A DNA stretch of 64,000 bases from JAGVSR01 sp963825555 (GTDB lineage: Bacteria > Pseudomonadota > Alphaproteobacteria > Rhizobiales > Hyphomicrobiaceae), in NCBI GenBank assembly GCA_963825555.1, contig CAWGTZ010000029.1:1-64000 (forward strand), written 5' to 3'. The notes under the pieces are model-generated. The model did not search any database. It was not told the DNA's origin and was given only the letters and a program-made list of their open reading frames with translations. The translations under genes and the position numbers were made by a program. Shown one piece after another: positions 41,425-50,622 of the stretch. Position 1 is the first letter of the stretch. Each line of letters starts with the position of its first letter.

Positions 41425-42806
41425 CTCACCACCTCCCACGTCGTCTCGATATCGCCGGTCTCCTTGTTCTTGGAATCCTTGAGCGCGATGCCCATGGCGG
41501 CGAGTTCGTCGCGAATGCGGTCGCTCTCGGCGAAGTCCTTACGCTTGCGCGCTTCGAGGCGGGCGGCGATCAGAGGTTCGACTTTAGAGGACATGGACTG
41601 CGCTTCTGCCGCCTGCGCCACGGCGCGGGCCTTCAGCGACTCGCCAGTGATGCCCAGGAACGCCAGCGTGACATTCAGCACAGCCGTCTCTCCGGCTGCA
41701 TGCAGGCGATGAAGCTCGGCAATGGCCTTTGGCGTGTTGAGATCGTCGCTGAGAGCCTCGATGACGCCTCGCGCAACCGGGGCGCCTTCACCAGAAACGC
41801 CGTCCGCCAACCAGCCCGACAGAATCTTCTCGCTCTCATCCAGACCCTTCTTCGTCCAGTCTATGGGCTGGCGGTAATGGGTGCGCAGCATATTGAGCCG
41901 TAGCACCTCGCCAGGCCAGCCTTCGTCCAGAAGCTGCCTGATCGTGATGAAGTTACCGAGAGATTTTGACATCTTCTCGCCTTCCACCTGCAGGAAGCCA
42001 TTGTGCATCCAATAGCGCGCCATGACCTCTGTGCCGTGCGCGCAGCGCGATTGTGCAATCTCGTTCTCATGATGCGGGAAGGCGAGATCGATGCCGCCGC
42101 CGTGGATGTCGAACACCGCGCCCAGATGCCGCCAGCTCATGGCCGAACACTCGATGTGCCAGCCGGGCCGGCCGGGCACCGTGATGCCGGCGGGCGAGGG
42201 CCACGCGGGCTCACCCGGCTTCGACGGCTTCCAGAGCACGAAGTCCATCGGACCTTTCTTGTAGGGCGCAACCTCGACGCGGGCGCCCGCTTCCATCTCC
42301 TCCAGAGACCGGTTCGACAGCTTGCCGTAATCTGGCATCGACGAGACGTCGAACAACACATGGTCGGCCGCCACGTAGGCGTGGCCATTGGCGACCAGCT
42401 GATTGCACAGATCGACCATCTCCTGGATGTGCTCGGTCGCGCGCGGCTCCACTGTCGGCGGCAGCACGCCGAGTGCGGCGATGTCCTTGTGGAACTGAGC
42501 CGCCGTCTCTTCCGTCAGCTTGCGGATCCCAACCTCCGGCGGGAGTTCCGGATAGCGCTCTGCCGCCCGCGCGTTGATCTTGTCATCCACGTCCGTGATG
42601 TTGCGCACGTACGTGACGTGGTCCGCCCCATAGATGTGGCGCAGAAGCCGGAAGAGTACGTCGAACACGATGACGGGTCGCGCATTGCCGATGTGGGCGA
42701 AGTCGTAGACCGTCGGTCCACAGACGTACATGCGCACGTTCTCAGGATCGAGCGGCGAGAACGCCTCCTTGCGCCGGGTCAGCGTGTTGTAGAGGGTGAG
42801 TGACAT
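41421..42806 (-). CDS. cysS: cysteine-tRNA ligase
   Basis: Charges tRNA-Cys; zinc enzyme. The 461-aa protein has the zinc ligand and HIGH region in MYVCGPTVYDFAHIGNARPV (C28, HIGN 37-40), a second zinc-binding part in HIECSAMSWRH with HGGGIDLAFPHHENE, and KMSKSLGNF (the KMSKS loop) near 275. The tail has the usual DALX anticodon-binding helices. Start ATG 42806. First gene of a chain cysS - microprotein - GNAT - microprotein - cimA, all joined by 4-base overlaps except the last. Confidence 0.98.
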   Translation of the reverse strand: MSLTLYNTLTRRKEAFSPLDPENVRMYVCGPTVYDFAHIGNARPVIVFDVLFRLLRHIYGADHVTYVRNITDVDDKINARAAERYPELPPEVGIRKLTEETAAQFHKDIAALGVLPPTVEPRATEHIQEMVDLCNQLVANGHAYVAADHVLFDVSSMPDYGKLSNRSLEEMEAGARVEVAPYKKGPMDFVLWKPSKPGEPAWPSPAGITVPGRPGWHIECSAMSWRHLGAVFDIHGGGIDLAFPHHENEIAQSRCAHGTEVMARYWMHNGFLQVEGEKMSKSLGNFITIRQLLDEGWPGEVLRLNMLRTHYRQPIDWTKKGLDESEKILSGWLADGVSGEGAPVARGVIEALSDDLNTPKAIAELHRLHAAGETAVLNVTLAFLGITGESLKARAVAQAAEAQSMSSKVEPLIAARLEARKRKDFAESDRIRDELAAMGIALKDSKNKETGDIETTWEVVR

Positions 42807-43126
42807 GGGGGAAGGCCCCTATTCGCCGGCGGGGCCGAACTCTGTCTTGCGGCAAGGAAAAGACGAGGTCGCGCGGCCGGCCGGATTGACTAGCCCGAAA
42901 TGATCATGCCGCAACAAATGTTTACGGCGCGTTGAGAGAAGCGCGTTGCCATGTGATGCTTATGCGGCTGCGGACTTCCCGCGTCAAGCAACCCAACAGC
43001 CACAGGAGTTGCCCACAGGGCCGCCCTGCCGCAATTGCTCCCCAATGCGCGCCTATGCCATAGTTGCGGGCCAATCAAACACTTGGCAAGCACCCGGTGC
43101 GCCAGCAGCGCCAACCCGCCGGCAGG
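42807..43126. other. divergent intergenic region upstream of cysS and DUF2865
   Basis: About 320 bases holding the promoters of both divergent genes. No tRNA, riboswitch (including a T-box) or clear hairpin was seen. The region just before 43127 (GGCAGG) gives the DUF2865 ribosome site. Confidence 0.4.
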
Positions 43127-44257
43127 ATGATGACGAGCAAACAAGCCACATCGGGACGCAACCGACTGCGCCGGCTTGCCTTCGGGCTTGGAGCGGCCGT
43201 TGCCGTTTGCGCAACGGGCGCCGGTCTCGGCACGGCAATGGCCCAGGGGATGTTCAACTGGCCATGGGATCAGCCTCAGGAGCGTAAGCCCGCACAGCAG
43301 CCTGCCCCCGCGTGGCAGCCTCCGCCCGAGCCCGCCGCCCGTCCGGCAGCGCCCCTCGCCGGCGGTCGGCGGCCTGCGATCTGTCTCCAGCTGGAACAGC
43401 GTCTCGTCCAGGAGGGCCAAGCGGGCAATCAATCGCGCGACCTCATTCCCATGGTCGAAAGCCAGCTGCGGCAGGTGGATCAGCAGTACCGGCAATCGTC
43501 GAGCCAGCTCGAGCGTTCGAACTGCTATGACTACTTCCTTTTTTCCAAGACGCTTCGCAACACTCGCAAATGCGTCGATCTCGCGCGCGAGGTGGATCGT
43601 CTGAAGCGCCAGCGTTCAGATCTCGAAACGCAGCGCGGCCAGCTTATTGCCTCTTCCGGCCGGTCCTACCAGGACGAGATCGTGCGTGAGCTGGCACGCA
43701 ACAACTGCGGCTCGACCTATTCGCAGCAGGCGGCGCGGAGCAACAACTCCAATCCGTTCTCCTCAATCTGGCAGGAGGACAGCGGAGGTACGGGCGGCGG
43801 TCTCGGCGGCTCGTTCTCGAGCCTGCCCTACGCCACCTACCGCACCATGTGCGTGCGCCTGTGCGACGGCTACTATTTCCCTGTCAGCTTCTCGACCCTG
43901 CCGAACCACTTCGAACGGGATGCGGAAACTTGCCAGTCGAAGTGTGCGGCGCCGACGGAACTGTTCTACTACCAGAACCCCGGCAGCTCGGTTGAGCAGA
44001 TGGTCGGGGCACAATCGAACACACCCTACACGTCGATGAAGACGGCCTTCCGCTACCGCAAGGAGTACGTACAGGGCTGCTCGTGCAAGCAAGAAGAGTT
44101 CAATGCCGGCAATCCGGCTGCCGGTGGCGTCCAGCAGGGGGCGCTTCCCGGCGGGAACCCCGGCACGATCACCGGCGCCCTTCCGGGCACGGCCCCGACG
44201 CAGGACGCTGGCGCCGCGGCCTCCGGCTGGTCCTCGGAGACGATGACGGTCCCTTAG
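43127..44257 (+). CDS. DUF2865 exported protein
   Basis: A 376-aa protein of the alphaproteobacterial DUF2865 family. Signal peptide (RRLAFGLGAAVAVCATGAGLG, then TAMAQ), Pro/Gln-rich linker (about 40-75), a helical pair with cysteines (RPAICLQLEQRLVQEG; NCYDYFLFSKTLRNTRKCVD), then the family core CVRLCDGYYFPVSFSTLPNH and AETCQSKCAAPTELFYYQNP with four cysteines, and a Gly/Ala/Pro-rich tail. Cysteine pairing suggests a disulfide-held periplasmic domain; function is unknown. ATG 43127 is used. Its stop overlaps the stop of convergent gltX. Confidence 0.9.
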   Translation: MMTSKQATSGRNRLRRLAFGLGAAVAVCATGAGLGTAMAQGMFNWPWDQPQERKPAQQPAPAWQPPPEPAARPAAPLAGGRRPAICLQLEQRLVQEGQAGNQSRDLIPMVESQLRQVDQQYRQSSSQLERSNCYDYFLFSKTLRNTRKCVDLAREVDRLKRQRSDLETQRGQLIASSGRSYQDEIVRELARNNCGSTYSQQAARSNNSNPFSSIWQEDSGGTGGGLGGSFSSLPYATYRTMCVRLCDGYYFPVSFSTLPNHFERDAETCQSKCAAPTELFYYQNPGSSVEQMVGAQSNTPYTSMKTAFRYRKEYVQGCSCKQEEFNAGNPAAGGVQQGALPGGNPGTITGALPGTAPTQDAGAAASGWSSETMTVP

Positions 44258-45618
44258 CCTTTTTTTCCGGCCAGCCGCTCCAGGGCCTTCTCGCGACCGA
44301 TCAGCGGCAACAGCATCTTGAGTTCAGGTCCACTTTCCCGGCCGGTCAATGCCAGCCGCAGAGGATGGAAGAGCGCCCGGCCCTTCGCCCCCGTAGCCCT
44401 TTTGACTTCGCTGGTCCATTCGCCCCAGGTCGCATCGGTCCAGGGCTCTGATGGCAGGAGATCCGCAGCCTTGCCCAGCAACCCTGCATCCTCGATGACG
44501 GGGTCGATCGCGCCCGAGGCAACCTCCCACCAGTCCTTCGCGTCGCTCAGCACGGTGACATTGCCGCGCACGGCCATCCAGAAGTTCTCGCCGCCTCCGA
44601 TACCCATCGCGGCCAGCCGGTCCGCGACTTCGCCGTAGGGCGTCGCGTGCAGGTATCGTCCGTTGAGCGCGCGCAACTCAGCCAGATCAAAACGCGCCGC
44701 CGAGGTCGACACGTGCGAGAGGTCGAGGCGGCGCGCGAGATCGTCCATGTCGCGCACGGGCTCGATCGCGTCCGACGTCCCGATCAGCGCCACGTAGCTG
44801 GCAATCGCCATGGGCTCCAGATCGCGGCTTCCCTTCAACGCCAAATCACCCGAACGCTTGGACATCTTCTGGTCGCCGCTGGCCACGAGAAGCGCGTGAT
44901 GGGCGAACACCGGGGGCTTGGAACCGAGCGCCCTGAATATATCCACCTGCACGCCGGTGTTGGTGACGTGATCCTCACCCCGGATCACATGCGTGATGGC
45001 GAAGTCGATGTCATCGACGACACTCGTGAACGTGTAGAGGAATGTTCCGTCGGCGCGGATCAGCACCGGGTCCGACACTGAGCCGAGATCGACCGTCTGG
45101 TGTCCGCGGATGAGATCGTCCCAGGCGACGTTCGTATGCTGCGGGGCCAATCCGTCCCCGCCCTCCGTATTCGACAAGCGAAAGCGCCAATGGGGCGTGC
45201 GCCCCTCGGCCTCAAGGCGTTCCCGATCCTCTGCGGTGAGTTTCAGGCCGGAGCGGTCATAAATGGGCGGACGCCCGACGCCGAGTTGCCGCTTGCGCCG
45301 CCGTTCCAGTTCCTCTGCCGTCTCGTAGCAGGCATAAAGCCGGCCTTCCGCCTTGAGCCGAGCCGCCACGTCCTCGTAGCGCGCGTTGCGGTCCGACTGG
45401 CGCGCTTGCGCGTCCCAGACGAAACCGAGCCATTTCAGATCGTCGCGGATCTGATCGGCGAAGGCCTCGGTCGAGCGCTCGCGGTCGGTATCGTCCAGGC
45501 GCAAGAGGAAATGCCCTTTATGCTTTCGGGCATAGAGGTAGTTCAGCACGGCGGTGCGCAGGTTGCCGAAATGCAGATAGCCCGTGGGGCTCGGCGCGAA
45601 GCGAAGATGAGGCGTCAT
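44254..45618 (-). CDS. gltX: glutamate-tRNA ligase
   Basis: Charges tRNA-Glu (and in many alphaproteobacteria also tRNA-Gln for later amidation). The 454-aa class I enzyme has PSPTGYLHFGNLRTA (HIGH-type, His16) near the start, KMSKRSGDLAL (KMSKS loop) near 243, and the helical anticodon domain after about 320. Two gltX copies are common in this class, and the HFGN form and length do not tell whether this is the discriminating one. The C-terminus (GKKG) is encoded by an A-run that is the complement of the T-run at 44260-44267 just past the convergent DUF2865 stop. Confidence 0.96.
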   Translation of the reverse strand: MTPHLRFAPSPTGYLHFGNLRTAVLNYLYARKHKGHFLLRLDDTDRERSTEAFADQIRDDLKWLGFVWDAQARQSDRNARYEDVAARLKAEGRLYACYETAEELERRRKRQLGVGRPPIYDRSGLKLTAEDRERLEAEGRTPHWRFRLSNTEGGDGLAPQHTNVAWDDLIRGHQTVDLGSVSDPVLIRADGTFLYTFTSVVDDIDFAITHVIRGEDHVTNTGVQVDIFRALGSKPPVFAHHALLVASGDQKMSKRSGDLALKGSRDLEPMAIASYVALIGTSDAIEPVRDMDDLARRLDLSHVSTSAARFDLAELRALNGRYLHATPYGEVADRLAAMGIGGGENFWMAVRGNVTVLSDAKDWWEVASGAIDPVIEDAGLLGKAADLLPSEPWTDATWGEWTSEVKRATGAKGRALFHPLRLALTGRESGPELKMLLPLIGREKALERLAGKKG

Positions 45619-45709
45619 CGGACCCGCAAAAAATGGGAGCCCCGTCCTGGGGCCGATTGCGAGCGCACCCTAGCGCGGCGGCCGCCAAACACAAGCCGGG
45701 GACATCCGG

Positions 45710-47458
45710 TCAGGAAACATCCCCGCCATCGGCCCGGGGCGCCACCATTACCGGGGGGCGACGTTCCGGGGCCGGGGAACTGCTCATGGCCTCGCGATCG
45801 CGAAAATGGTTGGTGATCGGGTAGCGCCGGTCGCGGCCGAAACTGCGTGCGGAGATTTTCACGCCCGGAGCCGCCTGCCGGCGCTTGTACTCGGCGAGAT
45901 AAAGAAGCCGCTCGACCTTCTCGACCGTGGCACGTTCGTGGCCCCGCGCAACGACATCGGCGATGGGCATCTCCTTTTCCACGAGGCAGTAGAGAATATC
46001 GTCGAGCACGTCGTAGGGAGGCAGGCTGTCCTGGTCCGTCTGGTTGGGACGCAACTCAGCGGACGGCGCCTTGGTCAGGATGCGCTCGGGGATCACGACA
46101 CCCACGGGACCCTTCGCACCCTTCGGCCGGTTGGCATTGCGCCAGCGCGCAAGACGGTACACTTCGCCCTTGTAGAGATCCTTGACGGGGTTGAACCCGC
46201 CATTCATGTCGCCATAGAGCGTCGCGTAGCCGACCGACATCTCACTCTTGTTTCCGGTAGTCAGCACCATGTGGCCGAGCTTGTTGGAAATCGCCATCAG
46301 GATGGTGCCGCGCGTGCGGCTCTGCAGGTTCTCTTCCGTCGTATCCGCTTCGCGGCCCGTGAACAGTCCGGCCAGCGCATCGGTAAAACCTTCTACCGGC
46401 GCTACGATCGGCACCACGTCGTAGCTGATGCCGAGCGTCTGCGCGCAGGCCGCGGCATCCTCCAGGCTTTCCTGTGACGTATAACGATAGGGCAGCATCA
46501 CCGCGTGCACGCGCTCCGAACCCAGCGCATCCACTGCCATCGCCGCCACCAGCGCGGAATCTATGCCTCCCGACAGACCGAGGACGACGCCCGGAAATCC
46601 ATTCTTTTCCACGTAGTCCCTGAGGCCCAGCACACAGGCGCTGTAAGCGGCCGTCTCGTCGATGGCATGGGACACGCGAGTGCCTGTCTCGCAGCGCCAA
46701 CCGTCCGGCCCGCGCATCCATTCGGTGAGCACGAGCCCTTCCTCCCAGGCCGGCATCTGCACGGCCATTGAGCGATCGGCGTTGAGAACGAACGAGGCCC
46801 CGTCGAAGACGAGTTCGTCCTGCCCGCCGACGAGATTGACATAGACAAGAGGCAGTTCCGTCTCGATCACACGCGCCACGGCAACGTTCATGCGCAGGTC
46901 CGGCTTCGGCCAGTCGAACGGCGAGCCGTTTGGCGAGATCAGGATCTCCGCCCCGCATTCGGCGAGGCATTCGGCGACCTGCTCTTTCCAGATATCCTCG
47001 CAGATGGGTACGCCGATCTTCACGCCCTTGAACAGGATGGGTCCGGGGAGCGGGCCCGGCTGAAAGACGCGCACCTCATCGAACACACCATAGTTCGGCA
47101 GTTCGACCTTGAAGCGTACGGCCCGGACCTCACTCTCATCTATGAAAACCGCCGCGTTATAGACTTGGCCATGCTCGGGCCAGACCGTACCGACCAGCAC
47201 GGCCGGCCCCGGGCCCAGACGCTGCGCCAGCTCCTCTACCGCGCGCTGCGCCGTCTCTTGGAAGGCCGGCTTCAGAACCAGATCCTCCGGGGGATACCCC
47301 GTGACAAACAATTCGGGAAAGACCACGAGATCGGCCCCCATGCGCGCCGCCTCCGCGCGGGCCCTCTCGATGCGCCCAATATTGCCGGCAATATCGCCGA
47401 CAACGGCATTGAGCTGGGCCAAAGCGATTTTCAGGCGGGAGGCGGGAGAAGCTGACAT
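45710..47458 (-). CDS. nadE: glutamine-dependent NAD+ synthase
   Basis: Last step of NAD synthesis: amidates deamido-NAD+ using ammonia released from glutamine. The 582-aa protein fuses a nitrilase-type glutaminase domain (about 1-270; catalytic Glu in VVFPELFVTGYPPED, Lys in RFKVELPNYGVFDE, Cys in GVPICEDIW) to the synthetase domain (P-loop GLSGGIDSALVAAMAVDALG near 300, then TTGNKSEMSVGYATLYGDMN). The ATG at 47458 is preferred; ATG 47470 is in frame. The C-terminal ~30 residues are Pro/Arg-rich and extra. Confidence 0.96.
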   Translation of the reverse strand: MSASPASRLKIALAQLNAVVGDIAGNIGRIERARAEAARMGADLVVFPELFVTGYPPEDLVLKPAFQETAQRAVEELAQRLGPGPAVLVGTVWPEHGQVYNAAVFIDESEVRAVRFKVELPNYGVFDEVRVFQPGPLPGPILFKGVKIGVPICEDIWKEQVAECLAECGAEILISPNGSPFDWPKPDLRMNVAVARVIETELPLVYVNLVGGQDELVFDGASFVLNADRSMAVQMPAWEEGLVLTEWMRGPDGWRCETGTRVSHAIDETAAYSACVLGLRDYVEKNGFPGVVLGLSGGIDSALVAAMAVDALGSERVHAVMLPYRYTSQESLEDAAACAQTLGISYDVVPIVAPVEGFTDALAGLFTGREADTTEENLQSRTRGTILMAISNKLGHMVLTTGNKSEMSVGYATLYGDMNGGFNPVKDLYKGEVYRLARWRNANRPKGAKGPVGVVIPERILTKAPSAELRPNQTDQDSLPPYDVLDDILYCLVEKEMPIADVVARGHERATVEKVERLLYLAEYKRRQAAPGVKISARSFGRDRRYPITNHFRDREAMSSSPAPERRPPVMVAPRADGGDVS

Positions 47459-47665
47459 CTTGTGTTCCATGGGGCCCAGGCAACGAGGCAACCTGAGGGC
47501 GCGATGTGCGACCATTCCCCTAATTTAGCGCCGCCTGCAACTGCAAGGCGCAATCGGACACTTTGATGCCCCGATGCAACCGGCCGCAGGGATGACAGTC
47601 CACGCTCGAACACTTACGCTCGGTACGGAATCATCACTGCCACAGCCAGAGGATCAACCCGCACC

Positions 47666-49003
47666 ATGCCGTCCGACATGCCGCAGCGGGCCGATGCCCC
47701 CCAGTTGGCCCGCGCCATAGGCCCGGTCCAACTCACCCTTTACGCACTTGGAAGCATGCTGGGCTCTGGCATTTATGGTCTCGTCGGCAAGGCAGCCGGG
47801 ATCGTCGGCAACGCCGTATGGCTCTCCTTCGTCAGCGCCCTGTTCGCGGCCATGTTGACCGCGCTCGCCTATGCCTCATTGGGTTCGCGATACCCACGCG
47901 CGGGCGGAGCAGCCTATGTGGCCGAACGGGCCTTCGGACTGCCCATCCTGTCGTTCGTGGTCGGTTTGGCACTCGTGTGCTCGGGCCTTGCCTCCGTGGC
48001 AACCCAGTCGCGTGTCTTTGCCCTCAGCCTTGCGCAGGCACTCGGCGTAGAGCAGATACCCATCGAAGCGCTGGTGATCGGATTTCTGCTTCTCATGGCC
48101 GGCATCGTATTCCGCGGAATACGTGAATCCATGTGGGTCAATGTGACCAGCACGATCATCGAGGCAACGGGCCTGCTCATCGTCATCGCCGTCGGCATCA
48201 GCTACTGGGGTAGCGTCGACTATTTCGAGTTGCCACCCGAGAAGGCGGACGCGGGCACAGCGCTGCTCATTCTGCAAGGCTCGATCCTGACGTTCTTCGC
48301 CTTCATCGGCTTCGAAGACACCTATAACGTGGCCGAGGAGGTCAAGAACCCCGAGCGGAGCCTCCCGATAGCCGTCATTTCCGCCATGCTGATCGCGACG
48401 GTGCTTTACATCGCGGTCGCAATCAGCGCGGTTTCGGTCGTGCCGTATCAGCAGCTTGCTGAAGCGCCCGCTCCGCTCGCCGCCGTCATGGAACACGCTG
48501 CGCCTGAATTTCCCTCGCTGATATTGACCATTATCACGATGTTTGCTGTCGGGAACACAGCGCTTCTCAATTACATCACCGCATCGCGCATGCTCTACGG
48601 CATGTCCAACCAGGGTCTCTTGCCGGCTGTCGTCGGCCGTGTGCATGCGAGCCGCCAGACACCGCACGTGGCCGTCCTAATCCTGCTATTGATCCTCGTG
48701 CCCCTCTCGCTCTCAGGCACCATCGCGCAGCTCGCAACCGCGACGGTTCTGCTCCTGATGTTCGTGTTTGCGGTTGTGAACGCCTCCCTCTTCGTGCTGA
48801 AGCGCCGCCCTGGTGAACCTCCTGGGCAATTCGAGGTTCCAGCGTTCGTGCCCCTTTTAGGAGCGTTATTGTGCGTCGTCCTACTCGGTATCCGCATGGC
48901 ATCGGGCGACTCGACAGCTCCACTGATCGCAGGCGCGATGATCGCGTCTATCCTGCTGATTTATGCGCTCGTACGGCGCGGAAACAAAATGCCGCCGGCC
49001 TGA
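47666..49003 (+). CDS. APC superfamily amino acid permease
   Basis: Inner-membrane amino acid/polyamine/organocation transporter; 445 aa with about twelve helices. The N-terminal helix holds YALGSMLGSGIYGLVGKAAG, the unwound-helix substrate/ion site, and helix 6 has FFAFIGFEDTYNVAEEVKNPERSLP, a family hallmark. Substrate is not readable. The ATG at 47666 lies after AGAGGATC. The last codons and the stop sit inside a 12-bp hairpin whose loop (TGAT) contains the stop codon; this hairpin also terminates aroG from the other side. Confidence 0.93.
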   Translation: MPSDMPQRADAPQLARAIGPVQLTLYALGSMLGSGIYGLVGKAAGIVGNAVWLSFVSALFAAMLTALAYASLGSRYPRAGGAAYVAERAFGLPILSFVVGLALVCSGLASVATQSRVFALSLAQALGVEQIPIEALVIGFLLLMAGIVFRGIRESMWVNVTSTIIEATGLLIVIAVGISYWGSVDYFELPPEKADAGTALLILQGSILTFFAFIGFEDTYNVAEEVKNPERSLPIAVISAMLIATVLYIAVAISAVSVVPYQQLAEAPAPLAAVMEHAAPEFPSLILTIITMFAVGNTALLNYITASRMLYGMSNQGLLPAVVGRVHASRQTPHVAVLILLLILVPLSLSGTIAQLATATVLLLMFVFAVVNASLFVLKRRPGEPPGQFEVPAFVPLLGALLCVVLLGIRMASGDSTAPLIAGAMIASILLIYALVRRGNKMPPA

Positions 49004-49016
49004 TGGCCGGCGGCAT
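48989..49016 (-). terminator. terminator of aroG overlapping the APC permease 3' end
   Basis: Perfect 12-bp stem ATGCCGCCGGCC (48989-49000) with its complement (49005-49016) and loop TGAT. On the minus strand TTTTGTTT follows at once, 36 bases past the aroG stop. The permease stop codon (49001-49003) is the loop. Confidence 0.82.
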
Positions 49017-49052
49017 GAACACTTGCTACTGGGAGAAGCGGTTGCCGCCCGA

Positions 49053-50441
49053 TTATTCGGCTGCCTGAACAGGCTCGGCGACACCGCGGGCGATCCGCTC
49101 CAGCTTCATGCGCTCAGCAACCAGAAACGCCAGCTCCAGCGCCTGATCCGCATTGAGACGCGGGTCGCAATGCGTGTGATAGCGGTCCTGCAGATCGGTT
49201 TCGGAGATTGCCGTTGCGCCGCCCGTGCACTCGGTCACGTTCTGCCCGGTCATCTCGACGTGGATGCCGCCGGCGTGGGTGCCCTCCGCACGGTGCACGT
49301 CGAAGAACACTTCCACCTCCTTGAGGATCCGATCGAAAGGACGGGTCTTGAAACCCGTGGCCGCCGAGATCGTGTTTCCGTGCATGGGGTCGCACGACCA
49401 GACAACCTTGCGCCCAGCCTTCTCCACCGCGCGAATGAGCTTCGGCAGGTGCTTCTCCACCTTCTCGTGACCGAAGCGGCAGATCAGCGTCAGCCGGCCC
49501 GGCTCGTTCTTGGGATCGAGCGTCTCGATCAGCTTGAGCAGGCCATCCGGCTCCAGCGTCGGACCACACTTGAGGCCGATCGGATTGCGGATGCCGCGGA
49601 AATACTCAACGTGCGCATGATCGGGCTGGCGCGTACGGTCGCCGATCCAGAGCATGTGGCCGCTCGTGGCATACCAATCGCCGCTCGTAGAGTCGCGCCG
49701 CGTCATTGCCTGCTCATAGCCGAGAAGCAGCGCCTCGTGGCTCGTGTAAAAGCTCGTCGCGCGCAGCTGCGGCGTGTTCTCGCTCGTGATGCCGCACGCC
49801 CGCATGAAGCCGAGCGTCTCAGTGATGCGGTCGGCCAGCTCCTGGTACCGGTGACCCTGAGGGCTGTCCTTCACGAAGCCCATGTTCCACTGGTGCACGC
49901 GTTCGAGGTCGGCGTAGCCGCCGGTCGCGAAAGCGCGGATCAGGTTCAGCGTGGCAGCGGCCTGACGGTAGGCCTCGATCTGGCGCTGCGGATCAGGGAT
50001 GCGGGCTTCCGGTGTGAACTCCGGACCGTTGATGATGTCGCCGCGGTAGCTAGGCAGCTCCACGTCGCCCCGCTTCTCGGTGGGCGAGGAACGCGGCTTG
50101 GCGAACTGGCCAGCAATCCGGCCGACCTTCACGACCGGGCTGCCGCCGGCGTACGTCAGCACAACGGCCATCTGCAAGAAGACGCGGAAGAAGTCGCGGA
50201 TGTTGTCCGCGCGGTGTTCGAGAAAGCTCTCGGCGCAGTCGCCACCCTGCAAGAGGAAGCCGTTGCCTTCGCAAACCTGGGCGAGCGACTTTCTCAGCTC
50301 GCGCGCCTCGCCGGCAAACACCAGCGGAGGGAAACTCGCAAGCCGCGCCTCCGCCTCGGCAAGGGCCTTGGCGTCCGGATAATCGGGCACCTGGACGATC
50401 GGTTTCGAGCGCCAGCTCTCCGGGGACCAGTTTGCCGCCAT
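49053..50441 (-). CDS. aroG: 3-deoxy-7-phosphoheptulonate synthase, class II
   Basis: First step of the shikimate pathway: PEP plus erythrose 4-phosphate to DAHP. The 462-aa class II (plant/microbial) enzyme is recognised by WSPESWRSKPIVQVPDYPD at the start, VCEGNGFLLQGGDCAESF near 75, YGEQ-less metal region HTHCDPRLNADQALELAF near the end, WSCDPMHGNTISAATGFKTR near 352 and GGIHVEMTGQNVTECTGG near 390. The ATG at 50441 is used; the longer upstream frame is not conserved. Monocistronic, with its terminator inside the neighbouring permease gene. Confidence 0.96.
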   Translation of the reverse strand: MAANWSPESWRSKPIVQVPDYPDAKALAEAEARLASFPPLVFAGEARELRKSLAQVCEGNGFLLQGGDCAESFLEHRADNIRDFFRVFLQMAVVLTYAGGSPVVKVGRIAGQFAKPRSSPTEKRGDVELPSYRGDIINGPEFTPEARIPDPQRQIEAYRQAAATLNLIRAFATGGYADLERVHQWNMGFVKDSPQGHRYQELADRITETLGFMRACGITSENTPQLRATSFYTSHEALLLGYEQAMTRRDSTSGDWYATSGHMLWIGDRTRQPDHAHVEYFRGIRNPIGLKCGPTLEPDGLLKLIETLDPKNEPGRLTLICRFGHEKVEKHLPKLIRAVEKAGRKVVWSCDPMHGNTISAATGFKTRPFDRILKEVEVFFDVHRAEGTHAGGIHVEMTGQNVTECTGGATAISETDLQDRYHTHCDPRLNADQALELAFLVAERMKLERIARGVAEPVQAAE

Positions 50442-50622
50442 GGCACGTATACTCCGCTTCAAAAGTGAAACCGCGACCGCCCCCGCGGGGACCCTTCCCC
50501 GCAAGTTATGCGACCTCGGACGTTCGCTTACCGTTTCGGACCTTATAAGGCAAACCCTGCCTGGGCGCCACAATAAGGCGACCGGCTTCTTCGTCTGGAC
50601 AGCGGCCTTTGCGGAGCAAGCA

